Under the pieces are notes generated by a model. It did no database searches and had not been told where the DNA came from. It was given only the letters and a program-made list of their open reading frames with translations. Positions 27,317-36,172 of a stretch of DNA of 58,018 bases are shown here, in pieces. Positions within the stretch are counted from its first letter, which is position 1, and every line of letters begins with the position of its first letter. Source of the stretch: Thermococcus sp. (GTDB lineage: Archaea; Methanobacteriota_B; Thermococci; Thermococcales; Thermococcaceae); the NCBI RefSeq assembly GCF_027011145.1, contig NZ_JALVAO010000048.1, positions 1 to 58,018 on the forward strand, in the 5' to 3' direction. A program made the translations under genes and the position numbers.

Positions 27317-27630
27317 TGGCCTGTTTTAAAATTTTTGGTCATGAAACCGAAAGGAAACACTTTTTTCGGATTTCTAGAAATCTAAAATATCCATTTTCTT
27401 GTTGTTGCCTAAAATCCTGGTTTGGCTTTACGTTTGGAGAATAACCAACATCGCATGCGCAAATATCTAGCCTGATTAACCGTGGATTCCAAATCTGGTC
27501 ATTGTCCTTTATGTTCCTATCTCTTTTCTTTTACATTAACGTAACCCTTAAATAGGCCTCGAATGTATAGCTTCATGCCATTATACCCGGTATGTGGCAA
27601 CGTTGCCAAAACTTGAAGGAGGCAGTGGTT
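27317..27630. promoter_or_regulatory. Intergenic region pyrC / ABC importer with two perfect palindromes
   Basis: 314 bases without a gene. It holds the leftward pyrC TATA box, the 14-bp perfect palindrome GATTTCTAGAAATC at 27369-27382, the rightward TATA box CTTAAATAG at 27547-27555, and the 14-bp perfect palindrome TGGCAACGTTGCCA at 27595-27608, which falls after the expected transcription start and before the ribosome site GAAGGAGG (27615-27622). The palindromes look like repressor or activator sites for the importer; the proteins that bind are unknown. Confidence 0.5.
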
Positions 27631-30162
27631 ATGAATAGGAAAGCCCTGAGCCTGTTTGTTATGGGCTTGATGCTGTTTAGTGTCTTCTTGGTTGCAAAGC
27701 CTGCCAGTGCCCAGCAGAGTGTTCCGGGAGACACCCTTAAGATAGTTCAGCTCGCTGCCCAGGGCAGTCTCTTCATGGGTGTCTTCAACCCATCACCGAG
27801 CGGAATGACTGACGTTTATACAGTACGTGTCTGGTACTTCCTTCACGACCCATCAGTTGTCATGGGACCTGATGCACAGTACCACAACTATCGCTGTGAG
27901 CTTGTTAGCATACAGTACAACGTAAAGGTTCCCGATGATGCAGTCATCTGGAACGGAACCCAGAAGCAGTGGGTTAGCCCCTACGCAGGTAAAACCGCCA
28001 AGAGCGCTGTCACATGGAAGTGTGGCCTTGGAACCTGGGTTGATGGGCAGAAGATAACTCTCGCTGACTACCTCTTCGACTACGCGATGGCCTGGGAGTG
28101 GGCCTACCAGGACGGTAAGGACGACAAGTTCTACAGCGAGGACTACGCCAACAACCTCCAGGGAACCCTCCAGCTCGTCATGGGTCTTAAGGTTGACAAG
28201 GTCACCGACGACTACATTGAGTACACCCTCTATCAGAACTACGTTGTTCCTTACGACAAGTGGAGCACCGCTATTGGAAACTTCATGGAGAAGCCAAGCT
28301 TCCCGTGGGAGCTCTACAACGTCATGAGCAACATGGTTGCCTACGGCGTCAACGGTAAGGAGTTCTCCTGGAGCACCCAGCCCCAGAACGGCTACCAGCT
28401 CGACATGATAAGCCCCGAGCAGGCCCCATACTTCAAGGCAGAGGCTCAGAAGATCCTTTCAAGCGGAAACCTCATTCCAGTCTGGCTTAGCACCCTCAAG
28501 CCGGTTCTCCAGAAGTGGGGCATTAGTGAGGAGCAGGCTGGTATCACTGAGGATATGGCCAAGCAGGGTTACAACGACATAATCAAGTGGGCTGACGAAT
28601 ACAAGAACGTTCTCATCAGCGACGGACCGTATTACGTTGAGAAGTACGACCCGAAGGCCATGACGGTTGTTCTTAAGCTCGCCGACAACAAGAGGATTGG
28701 ATTTGCTGGTGAGGTCAACGGTAAGCCTATCCCATGGAACCCGAACTGGAAAGAGATTGACATCTACGGTACCCTCAACAAGGACACTGCAATTCTTGCC
28801 GTTGCTAAGGGTGAGTACGACTTCTACTGGTATGCAACCCCGTACAGTGACATAGCCAAGGTCATGCAGCAGTATGGTAAGGACCTCAACCCGATTAAGA
28901 CCATCAGCGTCTGGTGGAGCCTTGACCTTAACCTCGTCGGCGACCCGCAGACTGGTCTCGTTAACTCCTCCGGAACTGAAAAGTTCAACCCGTTTGCCCT
29001 CAGGGGAGTCAGGTACGCTATGAACTGGCTTGTCAACAGGCAGTACATCGTCAGCCAGATCCTCCAGGGTAGTGGTGCTCCAATGTTCGGTCCAGAGGTC
29101 AGCGGACAGGTCGACGCTTACATGAGGATAATGACCGTTGCCAAGGCACTTGGATTCACCCCGCAGGGCGATGAGAACTATGCCCTTAAGCTCATTGACC
29201 AGGCTATGAACAACGCCGCTCAGGCTCTTGCCAAGAAGGGCTACAAGCTCGAGAAGAAGGACGGCATTTGGTACTTCAATGGCGAACCTGTTACCGTTAA
29301 AGTTATTGCCCGTGTTGAGGACCAGAGGCTTGACGAGGGTAAGTACATCGCCCAGATACTGCAGAAGGCAGGCTTCAAGGTTGAACTCCTCCAGTGGCAG
29401 AGGACTCAGGCTAGCAAGGTAGTCTACGGTCAGGATCCGAGGACCCTCCAGTGGCACGTTTACACTGAGGGTTGGGTCAGCAGTGGAATTCAGTCCGTTA
29501 CAAGCATTGCTTGGGACTTCTGGTTCTTTGACTACTACGTTGACCCGAACTGGGCTACAAACTACCACAACCCAATGACCGTCCAGGATCTTGTGAACAC
29601 CATTGCTGGTGGAGATCTCAACAAGTTCATAAGCACTCTCCAGCTCAAGTACTACAACACTCCCGACAAGCTCAAGCCACTTCTCAAGTGGACCGGCTAT
29701 GACTTGGCTATGGTCCTTGCCTACAACAGCTGGAAGGGTCCGAACAACGAGACCATAAGCATAGACACTCTCGACCAGTTCTGGGACCTCTACAAGCTCG
29801 CATATGGTACACACATGCTTAACTCACCGCGCGTTTACACAGTGGAAACCTGGAACTTCTTCCTGACCAACAAGAAGATAACCGTTACCATGCCCGACCC
29901 AATCAGCGGTCTCGGAAGCTTCCTCGCAGCTAGGTCAGTTGTTCCGACCAAAGCCGTTAGCGCTACAACCACCACTACAAGCACAACCAAGCCAAGCTCA
30001 ACCACAACCACGACTAGCAAGCCCACAACCACAACCAGCAAGCCCACAACTTCAAGCGCTCCGACTTCAACGACCTCTACCAGCGGAAAGAGCGGAATCT
30101 GTGGTCCAGCATTCATAGTTGGTCTAGCAGTACTCCCACTCCTCCTCAGAAAGAGGAGGTGA
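27631..30162 (+). CDS. ABC importer substrate-binding protein with CGP-CTERM tail
   Basis: 843 residues, a DppA/OppA-family (peptide or oligosaccharide) binding protein. The signal peptide is MNRKALSLFVMGLMLFSVFL followed by VAKPASA, cleaved near residue 27. The long two-lobed binding domain continues to about 770. A Thr/Ser/Pro linker of about 45 residues follows, then CGPAFIVGLAVLPLLLRKRR at the very end, a CGP-CTERM type sorting/anchor signal known in Thermococcaceae. It sits on the cell surface and feeds the permease encoded downstream. ATG 27631 follows GAAGGAGG; the ATG at 27592 would lack a signal peptide. Confidence 0.9.
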   Translation: MNRKALSLFVMGLMLFSVFLVAKPASAQQSVPGDTLKIVQLAAQGSLFMGVFNPSPSGMTDVYTVRVWYFLHDPSVVMGPDAQYHNYRCELVSIQYNVKVPDDAVIWNGTQKQWVSPYAGKTAKSAVTWKCGLGTWVDGQKITLADYLFDYAMAWEWAYQDGKDDKFYSEDYANNLQGTLQLVMGLKVDKVTDDYIEYTLYQNYVVPYDKWSTAIGNFMEKPSFPWELYNVMSNMVAYGVNGKEFSWSTQPQNGYQLDMISPEQAPYFKAEAQKILSSGNLIPVWLSTLKPVLQKWGISEEQAGITEDMAKQGYNDIIKWADEYKNVLISDGPYYVEKYDPKAMTVVLKLADNKRIGFAGEVNGKPIPWNPNWKEIDIYGTLNKDTAILAVAKGEYDFYWYATPYSDIAKVMQQYGKDLNPIKTISVWWSLDLNLVGDPQTGLVNSSGTEKFNPFALRGVRYAMNWLVNRQYIVSQILQGSGAPMFGPEVSGQVDAYMRIMTVAKALGFTPQGDENYALKLIDQAMNNAAQALAKKGYKLEKKDGIWYFNGEPVTVKVIARVEDQRLDEGKYIAQILQKAGFKVELLQWQRTQASKVVYGQDPRTLQWHVYTEGWVSSGIQSVTSIAWDFWFFDYYVDPNWATNYHNPMTVQDLVNTIAGGDLNKFISTLQLKYYNTPDKLKPLLKWTGYDLAMVLAYNSWKGPNNETISIDTLDQFWDLYKLAYGTHMLNSPRVYTVETWNFFLTNKKITVTMPDPISGLGSFLAARSVVPTKAVSATTTTTSTTKPSSTTTTTSKPTTTTSKPTTSSAPTSTTSTSGKSGICGPAFIVGLAVLPLLLRKRR

Positions 30163-30316
30163 TCTTTTCTTCCCTTTTATTGTTCCCTTGATGAACATGA
30201 CTGTTCTTGTACAAAACGTGTACATTTGTGTTCTTTTTGGGGAAAACTATTTAAACTTTAACTAGCAGGTAAAACTTGAGCTTCCAGAGAACCATGGCGC
30301 TCGTGGAGGGGTTAAA
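30163..30316 (+). promoter_or_regulatory. Spacer with terminator, two dyads and permease promoter
   Basis: 154 bases. Just after the binding-protein stop is a T-rich run (CTTTTCTTCCCTTTTATTG), a likely partial terminator. Two dyads follow: GAACATGACTGTTC at 30193-30206 and TGTACA-N5-TGTACA at 30208-30224. TATTTAAAC at about 30248-30256 is a TATA box for the permease genes, and GGAGGGG lies before the next ATG. So the binding protein and permeases can be transcribed at different levels. The dyads could bind a regulator (inferred). Confidence 0.5.
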
Positions 30317-31357
30317 ATGGCAATGGGTTTCGGCAAGTATGTGTTGTATCGTTTGATAAACGCTGTTGTAATCTTATTTTTAGCAGTTCTTTTGATGTCG
30401 GCACTTTTCACGAAACTTGCGACGATTCAGTTGACAACTCAAGTTGATTCAGAAGTTCAGCAGTGGGTTAGAACTTACACTCAGACCCACCATCAGGCAC
30501 CTAGCAAGGAACTAATAGAGCAGTATAGAGCGCAGAGAATGCATTACTATGGGCTCGACAAGCCATATTGGGAAAGGGCATGGATGTATACCATAGATAC
30601 GTTTTTCTTTAAGTGGGGGAATTCCATCCCTGCGGTATTTGGAACCCACAACGTTAAGGATCAAATAAAAACGGCCCTGGCTAGGACAATACTCCTGTTC
30701 ACAACTTCTCAGATAATCATCATATTCTTGGGCTTGGCATTGGGTGTTAAAAGTGCCCAGAAGCCGGGAAGTCTGCTCGACAGAACGATATCTATATTGG
30801 CAATGGTAACTACGAGCCTCCCAATGTGGTGGCTTGGAATGCTCATGATTCTCCTCTTCGTCGTATACCTGGGCTGGTTGCCAATAACTCTGTATTCTCA
30901 AACGGCCGTTTCAGGCTGGTCAAATATACTGAAGAAGATGAGCCTTCCAGTGCTCACAATAGTTCTCGTGTCCTTTGGTGGCTGGTCGTGGATTATCAGG
31001 AACATTATGATCGGTACAATGCAAGAAGATTTCATAATGGTTGCAAGGGCTAAGGGTGTTCCTGAGAGAAAAGTTATCTACGGACATGCACTCAAAGCAG
31101 CGGCTCCACCGATAGTAACTATGATAATCTTTGCAATGATTGGTTCTCTCGGCGGTGCTATCATTACAGAAATAGTTTTCAACTGGCCCGGAATGGGCCG
31201 TTTATACTGGGAGGCACTCCAGCTCAATGCCGTTAGGACCATGATGGCACTCAACTACATGTTTGCATTCATGACGGTCTTCTCAATGGTGCTTGCGGAC
31301 ATACTCTACGGCTATCTCGACCCACGTGTAAGGGTCGGTGCCTCTGCGAGGTCGTGA
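30317..31357 (+). CDS. DppB-type ABC permease
   Basis: 346 residues with six membrane segments. Family features are VTTSLPMWWLGMLMILLFV, the EAA-type loop DFIMVARAKGVPERKVIY, TEIVFNWPGMGRLYWEAL, and YGYLDPRVRVG at the end. It is half of the permease of the importer and lies between the binding protein and the DppC gene. GGAGGGG before the ATG supports the start. Its operon partner follows after 10 bases. Confidence 0.92.
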   Translation: MAMGFGKYVLYRLINAVVILFLAVLLMSALFTKLATIQLTTQVDSEVQQWVRTYTQTHHQAPSKELIEQYRAQRMHYYGLDKPYWERAWMYTIDTFFFKWGNSIPAVFGTHNVKDQIKTALARTILLFTTSQIIIIFLGLALGVKSAQKPGSLLDRTISILAMVTTSLPMWWLGMLMILLFVVYLGWLPITLYSQTAVSGWSNILKKMSLPVLTIVLVSFGGWSWIIRNIMIGTMQEDFIMVARAKGVPERKVIYGHALKAAAPPIVTMIIFAMIGSLGGAIITEIVFNWPGMGRLYWEALQLNAVRTMMALNYMFAFMTVFSMVLADILYGYLDPRVRVGASARS

Positions 31358-31367
31358 GGTGGTGAAT

Positions 31368-32915
31368 ATGAGATGGGTTGACTTTAAGGACAGCGTCAAA
31401 AGATTCTGGAGCGAATACAAACATCAGAAGTCTGGAATGTTTGGGTTAGCCATGCTCATCGTCCTAATACTGCTTGCCATTTTGGCTCCCGTACTGACAA
31501 GTCCTAACATTCCAAAAGAATGGCAAACAGGACAAGCTTGGATTACCAATCCAAAAAACGCTCCACCTGCTTGGGAAAACTACTTCACAAATGTTTCTAA
31601 GGCTCCAGAAAAAATTTTCACCATCAACGATATGCAAGTCAAAACTGAGAAAAACGGTACATACAACGTTTACACTCTCACGTTCACTTACAACATGAAA
31701 TATAACGTTCCGCCCAAAGATATAGTTATAACCGGTCTGAAGTCGAATGCCTCGCGTCCTCAGGATACTCCATCAATTTCGATCATAGTTCAGAGACCCC
31801 CAGAGAAAGGCGTTAAATACGATACAATACTTCTCCTTATGGATACCAAACTCCCCAGTGGAGGTGCAATACAGCTCTCGTACACACCCCAGACCAAGTC
31901 TCTGCTGTTCTATTGGCTCTACCAGAACGGCGTTTACAAGCTTCCCATGCAGATACCTGAGAACTTGCCGATAGACATGAAACTTATGTATCTTAACCAG
32001 CAACTACAGATGAACAACACTCTCTACAGCTATTATCAGAGCGCTGACCCCATGAAAATACTCTTCGGTCAAATAACCGATGCCAACGGTAATGTGCTTC
32101 CCCTTGAGACCATAATTTACAACGCTAAGGGACTTGAGGGCCCCTACAAGTTCCACATTACCATTAAAGCTCCCTCATACGTTAAGGTGAACTTCGACAA
32201 TTTTGAAATTGCAATGGTCGGTAGAACCTACGGTCTGCTTGGAACAGACCAGTATGGTAGGCCAATAGCGGTGGGTCTCCTCTGGGGAATAAGGGTAGCA
32301 ATTGCAATTGGTATCTCAGTTGCGCTCAGCACAGTTCTCATAGGAATTCTCTATGGAGTTACAAGCGCATATCTGGGTGGATGGACCGACGAGTTCCTCC
32401 AGAGGTTTAACGAGTTCATGATGACACTCCCAGTACTTCCAATGCTAATCCTGCTCTCTCTGTACTTCGGTGGCAGAATTTCGCTGAAACAGCTTGTTTT
32501 CATCTTAGTGCTCTTCGGATGGATGGGAACAGCTAAGGTTGCAAGGAGTATGGCACTTCAGATAAAGGAACAGACTTACATCGAGGCCGCAAGGGCTCTG
32601 GGTGCTGGAACTGGTAGAATAGTCTTTAAGCACATAGTTCCCCAGTTGCTTCCCTATGCTTTTGCTAACATAGCCCTTAGTGTTCCAGGAGCAATACTCG
32701 GTGAGGCGGGACTGAGCTTCCTTGGTCTCACAAATCCCAATTTGATATCCTGGGGAAGAATGCTCAATGATGCCCAGCAGAACGGTGCGACAATAAACGG
32801 GTACTGGTGGCAGGTGATTCCTCCGGGACTTGCAATAGCAGTAGTGGGACTGATATTCGTCTTGATTGGTGTCTCGCTCGATACCGTGCTCAATCCGAGA
32901 CTCAAGCGTGCGTGA
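31368..32915 (+). CDS. DppC-type ABC permease with large ectodomain
   Basis: 515 residues, well above the usual 300. One membrane segment is followed by an external region of about 240 residues (roughly 50-290) rich in beta-like strands, then GLLGTDQYGRPIAVGL, the usual DppC entry, and five segments with an EAA-type loop (TYIEAARALGAGTGRIVFKH). I chose the ATG at 31368, after GAGGTGGTG; the ATG at 31338 lies within the upstream gene's frame overlap. The orphan DppC at 22083 has the same layout. Confidence 0.9.
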   Translation: MRWVDFKDSVKRFWSEYKHQKSGMFGLAMLIVLILLAILAPVLTSPNIPKEWQTGQAWITNPKNAPPAWENYFTNVSKAPEKIFTINDMQVKTEKNGTYNVYTLTFTYNMKYNVPPKDIVITGLKSNASRPQDTPSISIIVQRPPEKGVKYDTILLLMDTKLPSGGAIQLSYTPQTKSLLFYWLYQNGVYKLPMQIPENLPIDMKLMYLNQQLQMNNTLYSYYQSADPMKILFGQITDANGNVLPLETIIYNAKGLEGPYKFHITIKAPSYVKVNFDNFEIAMVGRTYGLLGTDQYGRPIAVGLLWGIRVAIAIGISVALSTVLIGILYGVTSAYLGGWTDEFLQRFNEFMMTLPVLPMLILLSLYFGGRISLKQLVFILVLFGWMGTAKVARSMALQIKEQTYIEAARALGAGTGRIVFKHIVPQLLPYAFANIALSVPGAILGEAGLSFLGLTNPNLISWGRMLNDAQQNGATINGYWWQVIPPGLAIAVVGLIFVLIGVSLDTVLNPRLKRA

Positions 32916-32925
32916 GGTGGTTTAA

Positions 32926-33885
32926 ATGACCAAAAACGTCCTCGAAGTTAGAAATCTCAAAATGTATTACTTCACCAGCAAGGGAGTCGTGAAAGCCGTC
33001 GACAACATCAGTTTCGACCTGAAGAAGGGAGAGGTGCTGGGACTGGCCGGAGAAAGTGGATGTGGCAAGTCCTCCCTCGGTTTTACCCTTTTAGGAATGC
33101 CGACTCCTCCGGGTAAGATAGTGGACGGTAGTATAAAAATTGACGGCAGAGAGATAGTCGGCCTGCCTGAGGAGGTTCTTAGGAAGGAAATTCGTTGGGA
33201 AAAAATCTCAATGATATTCCAGGGAGCTATGAACGCTCTAAATCCGGTCTTTACCGTGGGCTATCAGTTAACGGAACCCCTTATCTACCATAAAGGCATG
33301 ACGCAGGAGGAGGCCCTTGACAGAGCTCAAAAATATCTCGAACTTGTTGGCCTCGATCCTGAAATTGTTTACCGCTATCCCCACGAACTAAGTGGAGGTA
33401 TGAAACAGCGTGTAATTATCGCAATGGCTCTCCTTATGGAACCTAGCGTTGTCATAGCAGACGAGCCAACAACGGCTTTAGACGTCGTTGTCCAGGCGCA
33501 GATCATAAACCTCATGAAACGTCTCAAAAAAGAACTAGGTCTTTCCATGATATTTATTACCCACGATCTAAGCATCTTAGCTGAGATCAGCGATCGGGTT
33601 GCTATTATGTATGCCGGAAAAATCGTAGAGATTGGCGAGAGTGAGAAAATCTACTACGAGCCAGCACATCCATACACTCAGAAATTACTTGCGGCAATTC
33701 CAAGACTCCACGAGGACGTTGAAAAGCTTGAGTTCATTCCCGGACAGCCACCAAACCTTATTAATCCTCCGAAGGGCTGTCGCTTCCACCCGAGGTGTCC
33801 CTATGCTATGGACGTTTGTAAGGAGCAGGAACCCGAGCTGAAAGAGATTGATAAGGATCACTATGCCGCATGCTGGTTGCTGTGA
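32926..33885 (+). CDS. ABC importer ATPase, DppD-like
   Basis: 319 residues. Walker A GESGCGKSS at about 40-48, Q-loop FQGAMNALNP, signature LSGGMKQR, Walker B VVIADEPTTALD and the switch ITHDLS are all present. The C-terminal oligopeptide extension has four Cys (CRFHPRCPYAMDVC and a last AACW), the set that binds a [4Fe-4S] cluster in some OppD-type proteins. It drives the permease with DppF. GAGGTGG precedes the ATG. Confidence 0.93.
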   Translation: MTKNVLEVRNLKMYYFTSKGVVKAVDNISFDLKKGEVLGLAGESGCGKSSLGFTLLGMPTPPGKIVDGSIKIDGREIVGLPEEVLRKEIRWEKISMIFQGAMNALNPVFTVGYQLTEPLIYHKGMTQEEALDRAQKYLELVGLDPEIVYRYPHELSGGMKQRVIIAMALLMEPSVVIADEPTTALDVVVQAQIINLMKRLKKELGLSMIFITHDLSILAEISDRVAIMYAGKIVEIGESEKIYYEPAHPYTQKLLAAIPRLHEDVEKLEFIPGQPPNLINPPKGCRFHPRCPYAMDVCKEQEPELKEIDKDHYAACWLL

Positions 33886-33896
33886 GGTGTTGGAAG

Positions 33897-34904
33897 ATGG
33901 CCGAGCCGATACTCAAAGTTGAGAACTTGAAGAAGTACTTCCCGCTCAAGAGGGGACTCTTAGCGAGCCTCCGCGGTGAACCTCCGCGCTTTGTACATGC
34001 GGTTGACGGGGTTAGCTTTGAGATTTACAAGCAAGAAGTCTTTGCGCTCGTTGGTGAAAGTGGCTGTGGTAAATCTACTACCGGAAGGCTTATTGTTAAG
34101 CTTCTTGAGCCCACTGATGGCAAAATCTACCTCGAAGGACAAGATGTTACAGAGATCAGAACTAAGGAGGAACTGCTTGCATACAGAAGAAAGGTTCAAA
34201 TGATATTCCAAGATCCATTTGCATCTCTGAACCCACGTTTCAGGATTTTTGATGTTCTTGAAGAGCCCCTTCTTATTCATGGAATCGGTGAAACCAGAGC
34301 TGAACGTGAGGAACTTATATACAAGGCCTTGGAAATGGTCAAAATAACACCCCCCGAAGACTATGTCAGTAGATTTCCACACATGCTCTCAGGTGGCCAG
34401 AGACAACGCGTTGCCATAGCTAGGGCCCTCATCTTGAATCCTACTTTTATAGTTGCTGATGAGCCTGTCTCGATGCTTGATGTTTCAATTCGTGCAGAAA
34501 TCCTTGAGTTGATGAAAGATCTAAAGGACAAAATGGGCGTCACGTACCTTTACATCACCCACGACCTCTCAACGGCGAGGTACTTTGCAGACTGGATTGC
34601 CGTCATGTATCTGGGAAGGATTGTTGAGATGGGGCCGGCAAAGAGAGTCATTGACAACCCACTTCATCCATATACGAGGGCACTACTTGCTGCAGTTCCC
34701 GAGCCGAAACCAGAGAGAAGGAACGTTATTAAAGAACTCCCAATCAAAGGTGAAGTTCCCAGTGCAGTAAACATTCCGCCCGGCTGTAGGTTCCATCCGA
34801 GATGTATCTACGCCAAGAAGGGTCTCTGTGACGTTGAACAGCCAAAGCTCATAGAATACGAGCATAACCACTTTGCTGAGTGTCATTTGGTCGGTAAATT
34901 CTGA
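33897..34904 (+). CDS. ABC importer ATPase, DppF-like
   Basis: 335 residues: Walker A GESGCGKST, signature LSGGQRQR, Walker B FIVADEPVSMLD, switch ITHDLS, and a C-terminal extension with four Cys (CRFHPRC, then KKGLC and AECH). It pairs with DppD as the two ATPases of the importer. I chose the ATG at 33897 (MAEPILKVENLKK) over the ATG at 33870, which lies inside dppD; GAGGTGTTGG is the ribosome site. Confidence 0.92.
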   Translation: MAEPILKVENLKKYFPLKRGLLASLRGEPPRFVHAVDGVSFEIYKQEVFALVGESGCGKSTTGRLIVKLLEPTDGKIYLEGQDVTEIRTKEELLAYRRKVQMIFQDPFASLNPRFRIFDVLEEPLLIHGIGETRAEREELIYKALEMVKITPPEDYVSRFPHMLSGGQRQRVAIARALILNPTFIVADEPVSMLDVSIRAEILELMKDLKDKMGVTYLYITHDLSTARYFADWIAVMYLGRIVEMGPAKRVIDNPLHPYTRALLAAVPEPKPERRNVIKELPIKGEVPSAVNIPPGCRFHPRCIYAKKGLCDVEQPKLIEYEHNHFAECHLVGKF

Positions 34905-34931
34905 TTCCTTTCTTTTTTATGGTGGTGCCAT

Positions 34932-35402
34932 ATGAGTGAGATTTTTAAATTGCTTTTCAGATCAAGGCTCTTTGTTGTCGGTCTTTTGATGTTGCTTCTT
35001 GCGATGATTCTATCGGCTGTGGCAGTTTTTCAAACTGGACATCCACACTACTCTTCAAGCGGTGTACTCGGCCCTGGAAATTACACTCTAGGCAACTATA
35101 CATTCGAGACCAAATATTTTTATCTAAACAGAACCCTTGAGCTGAGCTCTCGAAACGCAACTGTTAAGCTCTCTTGGGGCAATTTCACAAGAGTTTACAA
35201 TTTGAGTGGAAATTTCACATTCTCTCCGAATAATCAGCCCAAGGTAATGGTTATTAATGGGACGGTCACTTATACATATCGAGTAAAGGGTGTAAGTTAC
35301 CCTTACTCTGACTTGGCAATACCCGCGGCAATCCTTGCCTTTGCAGGAACAGTTTTCCTCTGGGTTGGCTATGTCAATGCCTTCAGGGGGAGGAGAAAAT
35401 GA
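34932..35402 (+). CDS. Small membrane protein with external Asn-rich domain
   Basis: 156 residues with a membrane segment at each end and an external domain of about 85 residues between, carrying about eight N-x-S/T sites. I do not recognise it. It follows dppF after a T-rich gap of 27 bases and overlaps nadE by 4 bases, so it may be transcribed with either. Some Thermococcales importer operons may carry such a protein, which could be an accessory; this is inferred from position alone. Confidence 0.6.
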   Translation: MSEIFKLLFRSRLFVVGLLMLLLAMILSAVAVFQTGHPHYSSSGVLGPGNYTLGNYTFETKYFYLNRTLELSSRNATVKLSWGNFTRVYNLSGNFTFSPNNQPKVMVINGTVTYTYRVKGVSYPYSDLAIPAAILAFAGTVFLWVGYVNAFRGRRK

Positions 35403-36163
35403 GAACGCTGGACTTTAACATCGTAGTTAATACAATTACGGACTTTATACGGGAAAAGGTGGACGAGGCTAAGGCCAGTGGTGTTGTAATCGGGGTAAGT
35501 GGTGGAATCGACAGCGCCACAACATCTTATCTTGCCGTCAGAGCTCTCGGAAAGGAGCGTGTTCTCGGCCTGATAATGCCATACTACCAGAATAGGGACG
35601 TTGAGGACGCCAAGCTTGTTTGCTCTTCCCTCGGAATCGAGTGCAGGGAGATTAGCATAAAGCCCATCGTGGATTCCTTTGTAATCCAGCTCGGATTTCA
35701 GCCGGATAAGCGTTCCCTCGGTAACATAATGGCCAGAATGAGGATGGTTCTGCTCTACGCCCATGCCAACGCCAAAAACTACCTCGTCCTCGGAACTAGT
35801 AATAGGAGCGAGTTCCTGACCGGCTACTTTACCAAATGGGGTGACGGTGCAAGTGATTACGCACCGCTTATAAACCTCTACAAAACCGAGGTCTGGGAGG
35901 TAGCGAAGCTTCTTGGCGTTCCTGAGAGAATAATTGAAAAGAAGCCAACAGCAGGCCTCTGGGAGGGCCAGACCGACGAGGACGAGCTGGGGATAAGCTA
36001 CCGCCTCCTCGACGAAATCCTGTGGAGGCTCGTTGATTTGAAAATGCCAAAGGAGAAAATAGCAGAGGAACTCGGAGTTTCAATCGAGAGGGTAGAGTAC
36101 GTTGAAACCCTCGTAAAGAAGAGCGAGCACAAGAGACGACTTCCGACGGGTCCAAGTTTCTGA
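35399..36163 (+). CDS. nadE: NH3-dependent NAD+ synthetase
   Basis: 254 residues, a stand-alone synthetase without a glutaminase domain. The ATP-pyrophosphatase loop is [11 protein letters not shown] at about 31-41. Family motifs are [22 protein letters not shown] and [21 protein letters not shown], and [18 protein letters not shown]. It makes NAD+ from deamido-NAD+, ATP and ammonia. Its ATG overlaps the upstream stop. GGAGGAG precedes it. Confidence 0.96.
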   Translation: MRTLDFNIVVNTITDFIREKVDEAKASGVVIGVSGGIDSATTSYLAVRALGKERVLGLIMPYYQNRDVEDAKLVCSSLGIECREISIKPIVDSFVIQLGFQPDKRSLGNIMARMRMVLLYAHANAKNYLVLGTSNRSEFLTGYFTKWGDGASDYAPLINLYKTEVWEVAKLLGVPERIIEKKPTAGLWEGQTDEDELGISYRLLDEILWRLVDLKMPKEKIAEELGVSIERVEYVETLVKKSEHKRRLPTGPSF

Positions 36164-36172
36164 GGTGGACTC

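Noticed and set aside
28459-29814. A 451-residue open frame on the minus strand inside the binding-protein gene
   Set aside because: It is antisense to a gene with clear protein features, lacks a ribosome site, and its translation has no recognisable domain. The frame is open because of the codon use of the real gene.
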